A DNA stretch of 64,000 nt, taken from NCBI RefSeq assembly GCF_018294505.1, contig NC_057812.1, forward strand, positions 60,929,789 to 60,993,788, written 5' to 3'. How positions within the stretch are numbered: the first letter of the stretch is position 1; the number at the start of each line of letters is the position of its first letter. Origin of the DNA: Triticum aestivum (taxonomy: Eukaryota > Streptophyta > Magnoliopsida > Poales > Poaceae). A program made the translations under genes and the position numbers. Under the pieces are notes generated by a model, which did not search any database, was not told the DNA's origin, and saw only the letters and a program-made list of their open reading frames with translations. Positions 25,195 through 35,630 of this stretch are shown piece after piece.

Positions 25195-26503
25195 TATGAC
25201 AACTAGTTGTTCATTAGGGAAGCTATCATCAATAGGTAGTGGGTCATCAAGAATATTTTGTAACATAGATAAGTCATCAGCTATGGGGTTCTCAGCTCCT
25301 TTCCTATCAGTGATATGCAAATCAAATTCTTGTAATAGAATAACCGACCTGTTGAGTCTAGGTTTAGCATCTTTCTTTTTCATAGGGTATTTAATAGCAG
25401 CATGATCAGTGTGAACAATTACTTTAGAATCAACTATGTAAGATCTGAATTTATCACAAGCAAACACAACTCCTAGCAATTCTTTTTTAGTAGTAGCATA
25501 ATTTCTTTGGGCACTGTCTAGAGTTTTACTAGCATAATGGATAACATTTAATTTTTTATCAACTCTTTGTCCTAGAACAACACCAACAACATAATCACTA
25601 GCATCACACATAATTTCATTTGGTAAGTTCCAATCAGGTGGTTGGACAATAGGTGCAGAAGTTAAGGCTTTCTTAAGTGTTTAATAAACCTTTTGCAAGA
25701 GATTCGTAAGAGGCCTAATTTTTTTAGATAAGTCTTTAATAAACCTCTTATCTTTAGTATTGGGTTTGGCAATTCTACCACCTTCATCATAGAAGTAAAT
25801 AACATGCCCATCAACATTATCAACCAAGAGATATTTTAACCATAGCAATACTAGGTTCTACTTTAATTTGTTTAGAGGGTCTAGGTGCTCTAATATTACT
25901 TTTGTTGAGCACGGTCCAAACCTTAGCATGTTCCTTTATCCTAATAGGGAAATGTGGTTTTTCAATATAAGCAGTAGACATAACTGGATCAACATTGTAA
26001 ATGATAGTTTCATCCTTAACTATAACTGGTTCCTCAATCTTTTCTTTAATAGGGGGATAATATTTAAACCACCTCTCCTAAGATCAACATGAATAGCAAA
26101 TGATTCACAAAAAGAAGCTACTATCTAAGAGTCAAGTCCATATTTAGTACTAAAATTATGAAAATATCGGTATCCATAAAAGTTTTAACACAATCAAACT
26201 CAAGTTTTATACCTGACTCCTTACCTTCTCGAGTTCCCAATCTTCAGAATTGTGTTTAATTATTTTCAAGAGATCCCATCTGAATTCAGTAGTCTTCTTC
26301 ATGAAAGAACCAGTGCAAGAAGTATCGAGCATGGATTGATCATTACGAGAAAGCCGAGCATAAAAATTATGTATAATAATTTCTCTTGAGAGCTCATGAT
26401 TGAGGCATATATATAAGATTGACTTAAACCTTTCCCAAGAGTATTTGAAAAATATTAAACAAGTTTTTGAAAATTTTGAGTAAGTATAAAAAATGTTGAA
26501 CAA
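25195..26503 (-). pseudogene. Ty3/gypsy gag-pol remnant with internal deletion
   Basis: The minus strand shows a Gag segment (SMLDTSCTGSFMKKTTEFRW, 26207-26503), then a protease-proximal stretch (VDNVDGHV, EGGRIAKPNTKDK). Next comes RT C-terminus ([19 protein letters not shown]) and RNase H ([40 protein letters not shown]). Most of RT is absent between TKDKR and FIKDLSKKIRPL, an internal deletion. Several stops are present. The order and motifs are Ty3/gypsy, resembling Athila-type wheat elements. No LTR is visible. Confidence 0.85.
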
Positions 26504-27110
26504 GTATTTGAAAAATGTTGAACGAGTATTAAAAATTGTTGAACAAGTATTTGAAAAATGTTGAACGAGTATTAAAAATTGTTGAACAAGTATTTTCCTT
26601 ACTTCTTCAAGCAGGAGATCCCGAGTACCGGGTGTCGTCAGACTCTCATTCTATTATCTTTGTGCAAGCGCACATTAAGCTGCCTAGGTTGTTCCGCTAC
26701 CGGCATGTAAAGAAGCTCCGACTAACAGCGAAATGTTGAATACAAATTAAAAAATGTTGAAGGGTATTTCAAAATGTTGAACAATTATTTAAAAATGTTG
26801 AACTAGTATTTGGTTTTTTTGAATAAGCGCTGGGACCATGTTGGACGTGTATACAAAAATGTTGATTACCTATTAAAATTTTTTGTTTCTTGACACATAC
26901 AAAAATGTAGAGTGAAATAAAAAAAACATAAGAAAAACATGGAGAAGAAAAAAATAAAACCCAACAAAAAATGAAGAAGAAACAAAAATGCAAGAAAACA
27001 AAAAATGAAGAAAGAAAATGCAAGCAAGAATGAAAAAGAAATGGATAAGAAAAAATAAAGTAAACAAAAGAAAACAGAAAAAACAGTTCGAATAGCCCCA
27101 AGTAGGCCGC
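26440..27110 (+). repeat. AT-rich minisatellite unit 1
   Basis: Repeats of a roughly 20-27 bp motif around ATGTTGAACAAGTATTTG, then an A-rich tract with AAGAAACAAAAATGCAAG. Three further units share this layout (28790-29510, 29815-30620, 33060-33606). A more balanced island at about 26605-26730 interrupts the array. No protein function is seen. Confidence 0.8.
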
Positions 27111-27129
27111 GCCCTAGTATTTATACAGA

Positions 27130-27205
27130 AGAGCTAAGCTTGCCTGGTGGTTAGCAGTGTTGTGCGTGGTCTAGTAGACCCGGGATGGAATCTAGGTTTC
27201 TCCAA
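27130..27205 (+). other. tRNA-like A/B-box segment, copy 1
   Basis: TGCCTGGTGG (A-box-like, 27141-27150) and GGGATGGAATC (B-box-like) lie about 40 bp apart. The same block recurs at 29540-29600 and 30650-30705. It is not a functional tRNA: no acceptor stem or complete cloverleaf is seen. It may be a SINE-type or pol III-like remnant within the repeat unit. Confidence 0.4.
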
Positions 27206-27301
27206 TTTTTCTTCTTCCTTTTCTTTTAAACGTACGCGAACCGGCCGGCCCATTGGCTACAGCGCGGGAGATTTGCTTCAGCGAGACAGAGCTAGACACT
27301 C

Positions 27302-28600
27302 GGGAGCAACTAGTTAACGAGCGCTCTTTTGGAAGTCTTGCAGCGATCAGCGTCACTTGGCGCGCTCTCAGCCATTCGCCACGTGTTGCGCTCTAAACGC
27401 TTCTTTTGAATTTTATTTTTTTAATTTTTCCGCACGCGTTTTCGGCTTTTTAAACGATTTTTTTCGGGTTTTTTGACGTTTTGGTTTTTCCCGGTCTTTT
27501 TTAGCTTTTCGATCAAAAAAATTCGGAAAAAAAAATTTTGCGCGAAAAAATGCGTTTTCTTTTTTTTCCTTTCGCGAAAGTCACGGTTTTTCTTCCGCGA
27601 GAGGCACGGTTGTGCTTTATCAAGAGTCACAGCCATGCCTTTCGGAAACAAAAAAAACGTGTTTTCTGTTTTTTTTTTCACGAGAGTCACGGTNNNNNNN
27701 NNNNNNNNNNNNNNNNNNNNNNNNNNNNNNNNNNNNNNNNNNNNNNNNNNNNNNNNNNNNNNNNNNNNNNNNNNNNNNNNNNNNNNNNNNNNNNNNNNNN
27801 NNNNNNNNNNNNNNNNNNNNNNNNNNNNNNNNNNNNNNNNNNNNNNNNNNNNNNNNNNNNNNNNNNNNNNNNNNNNNNNNNNNNNNNNNNNNNNNNNNNN
27901 NNNNNNNNNNNNNNNNNNNNNNNNNNNNNTCTCGGAAAGGGAAAAAAACGTGTTTTCTGTTTTTTTTTCTTTCGTGAGAGAGTTACGGTTTTGCTTCCGC
28001 GAGAGGGAGGGTTGTGCTTACACGAAAGTCACGGTCGTGCCTCTCGAAAAGAGAAAAAAAATATGTATTTATGTTTTTTTTCTTTCACAAGAGACACGGT
28101 TTTGCTTTCGCGAGAGGCACGGTTGTGCTTTCGCGAGAGTCACGGCCGTGCCTCTCGGAAACGGAAAAAAACGCATTTTCTGTTTTTTTCCTTTCAAGAG
28201 TCACGGTTTTGCTTCCACGAGAGGCACGGTTGTCATTTCGCGAGAGGCACGGGCGTGCCTCTTTCGAATAGGAAAAAAACCGTGCTCCCGGTTCGGTTTT
28301 TCACCCGGTTTTTTCGTCCGGTTTTTTCGTGAAAAAAAAGTTCGTCAAAACCTATCAACATGGGATCTAGTTTTGAACATCTCGATGCGAGGAATTCAAT
28401 GGTGAAAACGGTTCGAGATTTGGACGCACGGTTTAAGAGATAAAACGTTTTGAATAAACGGATCTAGAAAAAAAAGGAAAACTCCCAGGTTGCGACAAGT
28501 GACGCGCTGCATGTGCACCACTTGTTGCGACCTGGAAAAGTGGAGTATTCTTTGCAACGAGTACTCCTTAATTAGTAATTTCGTAGATACTCACGTAAAG
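27302..28600 (+). repeat. Left arm of a large imperfect inverted repeat
   Basis: This arm is the reverse complement of 31770-32822 through GAGCAACTAGTTAACGAGCGC, GCCATTCGCCACGTG, a run of GAGAGGCACGG / GAGAGTCACGG minisatellite motifs, GGTTCGAGATTTGGACGC and the ACAAGTG hairpin. Divergence is visible throughout. It contains the N gap. The structure resembles a foldback or long-TIR DNA element; superfamily unknown. Confidence 0.8.
27694..27929. other. Assembly gap of 236 N
   Basis: An unbroken run of N inside the GAGAGGCACGG-type minisatellite of the left inverted-repeat arm. Long open frames that span it are artefacts of unknown bases. Confidence 1.
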
Positions 28601-29720
28601 CGAGAAAAGCTGGGCACCCCTTATTTCTCGCTTTAAGCGAGCACATATGGGCTGGCCCAGCCGCACGGGAGGCAAACGCCTGTGTTTGGGTGTTTTTTTA
28701 GTTTTCTATTCTCATTTTTTGTTTATATTTGTACATTTATTTATGTTTTGAAATATTCTACATATATATACAGAAGCCACTCTTCCAAAACACATTAAAA
28801 AATGTTGAATAAGTATTTGAAAATGTTGAATAAGTATTAAAAAATATTAAACAAGTAACTGAAAATGTTGAAAAAGTATTTGAACATTTTGAATAAATAC
28901 TAAAAATGTTGAACATGTATTTGATTTTTTGAATAAGTATTAAAAACTGTTGAACGAGTATAAATATGTTGAACTACTAGTTGAAATGTGGAACAAGTAT
29001 TTGAAAATGTTCAATAAATATTAGAAATATGTTGAAACGAGTATTAAAAGATGTTGAACAATTATTAGAAAATGTGTTATAAGTATTAAAACATTGAACA
29101 AGCATTTAAAAATGGTGAATAAAACCTAAAAATATTGAACGAGTATTCGAAAAAATGTTGAACAAGTGCTTTAAAAATTCTGAATATAAGTATTAAAATG
29201 TTGAACAAATATTTGAAAAATGTTAAATAAGTGTTCGGAGAATGTTAAATGTGTATACAAAAAATGTTGATCACTTATTAAAAAATGTTTTTTGACACAT
29301 ACGAAATGTACAACGAAAACAAAACAAACATAAGAAAAAATAAAAGAGAAACAAGAAATTGAGATGAGCAATGAAAACCAAACAAAAACTAAAGAAGAAA
29401 CAAAAATGCAAGAAAACAAAAAAGAACAAACAAAATGCAAGTAAGAATGAAAAAAATGGAGAGAAAAAAAATAAAAGAAATAGAAAAACGGCTCGAATAA
29501 CCTAAAGTAGGGCAAGCGCTAGTATTATACACAAAGAGCGAAGCTGGCCTGCTAGCTAGCAGTGTTGCGTGTGGTACCAGAACCAGGATTGAATCCAGGT
29601 TTCTCCAATTTTCTTCTACCTTTTCTTTTAAACGTATACTTCAGCGAGACGACGGATGGAGACGCCTCGTGTTGGGGCCCAGCCGCACGGGAGGCAAAGT
29701 CCTGCATTTTAGTTTTTTAT
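28600..29720 (+). repeat. Repeat unit 2 (leader, AT minisatellite, tRNA-like box)
   Basis: It starts with a GC-richer leader (GAAAAGCTGGGCACCCC, GCCGCACGGGAGGCAAA) and a T-rich stretch. The ATGTTGAA...AAGTATTTG minisatellite follows (about 28800-29290). After an A-rich tract comes the tRNA-like block with GGCCTGCTAGCTAGCAG and GGATTGAATCC (29540-29600). The leader recurs at 32855-32960 in direct orientation. Confidence 0.75.
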
Positions 29721-30720
29721 TTCTGTTCCGTTTTTGCTTTATTTTTTTACTTTTATTTATGTATTAAAATATTGTACACATATATAAAATAATAATCTTC
29801 AAAAATATATTTAAATAAAAGTTGAACAAATATTTGAAAATTGTTGAATAAGTATTAAAATGTTACATTTTAGGTTTTTTGTATTTTGTTCGGTTTTTTG
29901 CTTTATTTTTGTACTTTTATTTATGTTTTCAAATATTCTACACATAGATAAAAACATACTCTTCGAAAATATATTTAAAGAAATGTTGAACAAATATTTG
30001 GAAATGTTGTATAAGTATTAAAAAATGTTGAACAAGTATTTAAAAAATATTGAACAAGTTTTAAATTGTTTTTTGAACGATTACTAAGTGTCATTGAACA
30101 AATATTTGAGAAATGTTGAACAATTATTTGAAATGGTGAAAAAGTAATTGTAAATATTGAATAAATATTTAAAAATGTGTAATGAGTATTTCAAAAAAAT
30201 TGAACCAGTATTTGAATTTTTTGAACAAATATTTATGAAATGTTAAGTAAAAATTAAAAAAATCGAACAGGTATTTGAAAAATGTTGAACATGTATTTCA
30301 AAAATATTGAAATAAGTATAAAAATGTTGAACAGGAATTTTAAAAATGTTGAATAAGCGTTCGGGTAATGTTGAGTGTGTATACAAAAAATGTTGATCAC
30401 TTAATAAAAATATTTAACACATACAAAAGTGTAGAGTGAAAACGAAAACAATAATAAGAGAAAACAAAAGAAAAATTAACTAATGGTGAAGAAAAAATAA
30501 TAATAAACCAAAAAATGTAGAAGAAACAAAAACAAAGAAACAAAATGCAAGCAAGAATGAAAAAAATGGAGAAGGAAAAAAAGAAAAGAAACAAAGGAAA
30601 ACAGAAAAAACAGCTCAAGTAGGACACGCCCTATTATTGTACACAAGAGCGAAGCTGGCCTGGTGGCTATCAGTGTGGCGAAGCAGACCCGGGATCGAAT
30701 CCAGGTTTGTCCAATTTATC
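29685..30720 (+). repeat. Repeat unit 3 (leader, AT minisatellite, tRNA-like box)
   Basis: Same layout as unit 2. The leader GCCGCACGGGAGGCAAAG is followed by a T-rich stretch that is partly duplicated at about 29700-29800 and 29875-29975. The minisatellite, an A-rich tract and the best-preserved tRNA-like block come next: TGGCCTGGTGG at 30656-30666 and GGATCGAATCC at 30692-30702. Confidence 0.75.
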
Positions 30721-30839
30721 TTCTTCCTTTTCATTTAAACATACACGAACTGACCGGCCCACTTGATACAGCGCAGGAGATTCGCTACAGCGAGACGGAG
30801 CTAAACACTCGCGTAAAACGAGAAATAGCCGGGGAGCTC

Positions 30840-31680
30840 CAATACAGCGTAAGGGGCGCACCCTTGCACCCCCACGCGCGCCCTGTTGGCCCATGCACGG
30901 GACGGGGCGCCCCATTTTGTTTTTTTACTTTCTTTTATTTTTTATTCTATATTAAAATAATTCGGGCTTAGTTGTAAAATTTTAAAACATTTTCAATTGT
31001 GAATTGTCAAAAATTGTTCTCGAATTCAAAACAAGGAACATATTTTTTATTTTAATGAACATTTTTATGAGTATTTTTATAGTGATGCAAATTTTAAATT
31101 TCATGATCATATTTTGAATTCAATGAACATTTTTAAACTTTATGAACAAAATTGGTATTCTATTTTTTTAAAAAAATATGGATGATTTTTTTAATTTCAA
31201 TGAACATTTTCTGAAAATTTATAACAAAATTTGGAATTCGATGAACATTTTTGCAATTCGACGAACAAATTTTTACTTTTGATGAACATTTTCTAAAGTG
31301 GATGAACAAAAAAAGAATTAGATTAACATTTTCTGCAATTGTTGAAAATTGTTTTACATTGATGAACATATTTTGAATTCAATAAAGAAAGACATGTTCA
31401 TGTATTTCAAAAACTGTTTATGATTTCTCAATACCTCTTCACAATTACAAAAAAATGTTCATGAATTTTGATAGAAGATGTTCGCAAATTTAAAACAAAA
31501 ACCAAAAAAACTCGAATTTAAAAGATTTTTGCAAATTGAGAAAAGTAAAATTTTAATTGAAATGAAACATAAAAATAAAGGGAAAAATGAAAGAAGAACA
31601 TAAAAAGGAACAAAAATGAAAATAAAAAAAACGAAAAATAAAGAAAACCCGAAAGGAAAAATACAGAAAAAACCGGTTCA
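30840..31680 (+). repeat. Second AT-rich minisatellite (GATGAACATTTT type)
   Basis: After a GC-rich island (30840-30915) the sequence repeats a degenerate motif around GATGAACATTTT/ATTTTGAATTC until about 31500. An A-rich tail follows. This motif differs from the ATGTTGAA units. No coding potential is seen. Confidence 0.65.
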
Positions 31681-31769
31681 GGAAGATTGAATCCCATTAA
31701 TGGGTCGGCCCAGAGAATCTCCAGCCTATACGTACGTGCCTACCGTGCTAGGCCGAAATCATTAGTTGA

Positions 31770-32822
31770 GAAGTACTCGTTACAAAGATCACTCCAACCT
31801 CCCCAGGTTGCGACAAGTGGCACGCTGCATATGCGCCACTTATCCGAACATGGGAGTTTTCCCGTTTCTCGTAGATCTGTTCATTCAAAATGTTTTATCA
31901 CTTAAATCGTGCATCTAAATCTCGAACCACTTTCGTCATTGGATTCCTTGCGTCGAGATCTTCATAATTAGATCCCATGTTGATAGGTTTTGATGAATAT
32001 TTTTTTCACGAAAAAATCGAACCGGGAGCACGGATTTTTTCCCTTTTAAAAAGAGGCACGCTGGTGCCTCTCATGAAATCAAAATTGTGCCTCTTACGAA
32101 AGCAAAACCGTAACTCTTGTGGAAGGAAAAAAAAAGAGAAAACACGTCTCTTTTGGTTTCCGAGGAGGCACGGCCGCGACTCTCGCGAAAGCACAACCGT
32201 GCCTCTCGCGGAAGCAAAATCGTGACTTTCACAAAAGGAAAAAAAAAGAAAATCCATTTTTTTCATTTCCGAGAGGCACGGCCATGACTCTCGCAAAAGC
32301 ACCACATGCCTCTCGCGGTAAGAAAAACCGTGACTCTCGCGAAAGGAAAAAAACTCATTTTTTCGTTTCTGAGAGGCACGGTCGTGACTCTCGCTAAAGC
32401 ACAACCGTGCCTCTTACGGAAGTAAAACCGTGATTCTCGCGATAGGAAAAAAAGTAGAAAACACGTTTTTTCTCACGTTTTCAAGAGGCACGGCCATGAC
32501 CCTCGCGAGAGCAAAACAGTGCCTTCACGGAGGCAAAACAGTGACTCGCGAAAAGAAAAACGCGTTTTTTCACGCAAAAGAAAAAAAGAATTTCCGAATT
32601 TTTTATCAAAAAGCTAAGGAAGATAGATGGAAAACCTAAACGTTGAATAAAAAGGAAAAAAACCCGTTTAAAAAGCTGAAAACGTGTGTGAAAAAATAAA
32701 AAAATTTCAGAGAAAGCAGCCAGAGTGCGACACGTGGCGAATAGCTGAGAGTGTGCTAGGTGGCGCTGATCGTTGAAAGGCTGCCGAAGAAGCGCTCATT
32801 AACTAGTTGCTCTCATGCTAGG
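31770..32822 (-). repeat. Right arm of the large inverted repeat
   Basis: Reverse-complement partner of 27302-28600, about 1.05 kb here against 1.3 kb on the left including the gap. It holds the same GTGACTCTCGCGAAAG / CACAACCGTGCCTCTCGCG minisatellite motifs and ends in AGCGCTCATTAACTAGTTGCTC. The spacer between the arms is about 3.2 kb and contains repeat units 2 and 3. Confidence 0.8.
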
Positions 32823-32849
32823 CAGCGACCTACGTGCCGTATAGAGTTT

Positions 32850-33606
32850 GCCAAATAGCTGGGCACCCCTATTTCTCATTTTAAGCGAGCACATGGGGAC
32901 GTCTCGCGTCAGGGGGAGCCCAGATGGGCCGGCCCATCCGCATGGGAGGCAAAGGCTTGCTATTTAGTTTAGTTTTATGTTTTATGTTCTTTTTTTGCTT
33001 TATCTTTGTACTTTTACTTATATTTTAAAACATTTTACATATATATAAAAAACACTTTTCAAAAACACATTGAAAAAATGTTGAACAATTATTTTATTTT
33101 TTTTGCATAAGTATTAAAACATGTTGAAAAAGTATTTGAAAATTGTGAATAAGTATTAAATATGTTGAACAAGTATTTGAAAAATATTAAATAAGTAATA
33201 AAAATTGTTGAATGAGTATTTGAAAAATGTTAAACAAGTTTTTGAAAATTGTTGAACTAGTATTTGAAATGTTGAATAAGTATTAAAATGTTGAACAAGT
33301 ATTTAGAAAATCTTGAGTAAATATTAAAAAATGTGTAGCGAATATTTGTAAAATGTTGAACATGTATTTAAAAAATGTTGAAAGAAGTATTAAAGTGTTG
33401 AACAATTATATGAAAAATGTTGAATAAGCGTTCGGACAACGTCGATCACTTATAAAAAAATGTTTATTGACACATACAATAATATACAGTGAAAAAAATA
33501 TAAGAAAAACAGAAGAGAAACAATAAATGGAGAAGAAAAAGAAAACCAAACAAAAAATGAAGAAGAAACAAAACTGCAAGAAAACAAAAAAACGAAGAAA
33601 CAAAAT
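32850..33606 (+). repeat. Repeat unit 4 (truncated)
   Basis: Leader TAGCTGGGCACCCC and GCATGGGAGGCAAAGG, T-rich stretch, ATGTTGAA minisatellite and A-rich tract as in the other units. It stops at GAAGAAACAAAAT. Units 1 and 3 continue there with GCAAGCAAGAATG; the sequence here switches to unrelated DNA. No tRNA-like block is present. Confidence 0.7.
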
Positions 33607-34029
33607 TCTTGCACCTTGGTGGGGCTACAAGGATGCATGACTCTGAGGGAGGCGATGAATTGGCTACCGAGCGACAATATGATGCCTACTCTGTTGTATC
33701 TGCGATTCTGCATGGGTGTCTACGGCTAGAACGAGAACATCACGTAGTGTAATTGCAGCCAATTACCCTTGCTTAATTTTTCTCACCATGCTATGCTCCA
33801 ATTCACTATAGTGGATTTCAGGGGCTCCAGAGGTGATATGTCTTCAAATGCTACCTCATAATTTTTCATTTGTGGTGTTTCTCATAGTTGTTTCAGTAAG
33901 AGATCAATGGGAAACGACAATGTTTTGGATAAGAAGTTATTTATGTGAGAATTTATCTATTAGGTTCTTTTCATAACTTATCAGAAACTAATTCCATCCA
34001 ATTACATTCATTGGTTTCCCCACTAAATT
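33607..34029. other. Unclassified DNA left of Copia C
   Basis: Balanced composition and not part of the minisatellite. A stop-free stretch of about 45 codons (33615-33752) reads LGGATRMHDSEGG, but I recognise no protein. The remainder is AT-rich without clear features. The last five bases, AAATT (34025-34029), are the left TSD of Copia C. Apart from Copia C this DNA is continuous with 50691 onward. Confidence 0.5.
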
Positions 34030-34904
34030 TGCTCAAATTTGAGAGGGGCTCTAGGCCCATATAGCAATTTCTGAAAAATCTCTAAGGGCTCATGTGGGTT
34101 TATTGACACTAGATGGAGTGGGAAGTTTAGTCTCACCCCGGAAGTGGAAGAGGAGTTGGACCTCCTTATAAGGGTTTCTCTTCTACACATTATTGGAGCT
34201 TGAGAAGAGATGAGGCCCTCGCGCACTCCTCCTCCGCCGCCCGCCTCGTCACACCGGGCCGCGGGTTGCGGGATTGAGCCGAGCTCACACCTACGCGCTT
34301 ATTTTTGTCAGTCACTAACGGAGAGTTCTCTGACAGCTGGGCCACGATCTGAGACGTCGGATCATGGGCTGTCACGGACATGGGTCGAGCCCATGTCTCT
34401 CCACGCGGCTGCGCCTATATAAGTGCGCGGTGTCTCCTAACCCTAGCCGCCACGAACATATCACATCTGAGCAGGTCTCTGAAACCACGCCCTTCTGGTT
34501 CCTGTACGGGTGAGGGACGAATAGGTTTTTGGGCAGCGATTACGCGACTGCTCGCTTTCGACCGTCTACTTCCTCTACGTCCGTGTCGCCTTCATCATCA
34601 TCATGTCCATCGACGCCGAACGTGCCGCCGCCGAGAAAGCTAAAGCCGACAAGAAGGCCGCCGAGGACGCAGCTACTGCCACCAAAGCAGCGGCCTCTGC
34701 ATGGCCTACTGGAGGGTATAACTCATTTATCCGCTCCTACTGTTTTCTGTTTTAGCCATGCTAGCATTATACGTAGATTTTTCTGCAATTAGCGTAGTAT
34801 GTTCTTGCTTGACTGAATATCAGTATGCATTTATTTGTGTCAATGCCATGCTAGTGATTTACTCGTGGATTAATTTAATCAAGAAATTGCCTATTTACTG
34901 AACA
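34030..34904 (+). repeat. Copia C 5' LTR
   Basis: 875 bp, starting TGCTCAAATTTGAGAGG and ending ACTGAACA. It lacks about 95 bp present in the 3' LTR between ATCACATCTG and GAGCAGGTCTC. It also contains a short ATG-initiated Ala/Lys-rich frame (34603-34715). Confidence 0.9.
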
Positions 34905-34917
34905 ATCCACCAAGAAA

Positions 34918-35630
34918 GCTAAAGCCGACAAGAAGGCCGCCTTATGTGTAGAAATTTTTCGGCAAGTGGCTTTGCGGCTGCACTGAAACCGGATAAGTTT
35001 ACCGATACGTATTTTAAGCGTTGACAGACTAAGACCATTTTATGGCTCACGGCTATGAACATGTTCTGGGTCACCGGTGTCTCCATGGGAACGATTGCTC
35101 CTGAACAGGAGAAGGCGTTCAAGGAGGCCACCGTTGTGTTTCTCGGAGCAGTTCTTAGCGTGATCAGAGATAAACTGGTCGACGCATATTTACATGTGCA
35201 TGTCGCCAAGGACTTGTGGGAGGTGCTCGAATCTAAGTTCGGGGCCTCCGATGCCGGGAGCGAGATGTATATTATAGAGCAGTTGCACGATTACAAGATG
35301 GTTAAAAACCGTCCTGTATTGGAGCAGGCTCATAAGATAATATGCATTGTTAAGGAGTTTGAACTTCTTAAGTGCGAGTTATCGGACAAATTTATCGCGG
35401 GCTGCATAATCGCTAAGCTCCCTAATTCCTGAAGGAACTTTGCCACTACTCTGAAACATCAGAGGCGTGAATTCTCTGTCGAGGATGGCATTGGCCATCT
35501 GAGTGTTGAGCAGAATTCAAGGGCAAAGAACTCACACGGAAAAAGGGTCGAAGGAATTTCTGTTGCCAACATGGTTAACCAGAGGAACCATAACTCCCAC
35601 AAGCCCAAGGGAAAGAACGGTGTCCAACAC
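34918..35630 (+). pseudogene. Copia C Gag, N-terminal part (broken)
   Basis: The frame shows FAAALKPDKF, then TKTILWLTAMNMFWVTG, KDLWEVLESKFGA and LHDYKMV, typical of the UBN2-type Gag of copia elements. In-frame TGA stops occur where Trp would be expected, near 35025 (after FKR) and near 35430 (after KLPNS). The C-terminal basic region continues to 35630, where the solo LTR inserted. Gag resumes at 45945 with the zinc knuckle. No primer-binding site precedes it. Confidence 0.85.

Noticed and set aside
27473..28405. Long plus-strand ORFs of 264-310 codons spanning the N gap
   Set aside because: They exist only because N codons are read as open. The flanking sequence is the GAGAGGCACGG minisatellite in an inverted-repeat arm.
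30650..30715. A true tRNA gene
   Set aside because: A- and B-box-like motifs are present, but the acceptor and anticodon arms do not fold properly, and the block is part of a repeated unit.
32006..32639. Lys- or Ser/Phe-rich ORFs of 69-132 codons
   Set aside because: They are translations of the minisatellite in the right inverted-repeat arm.
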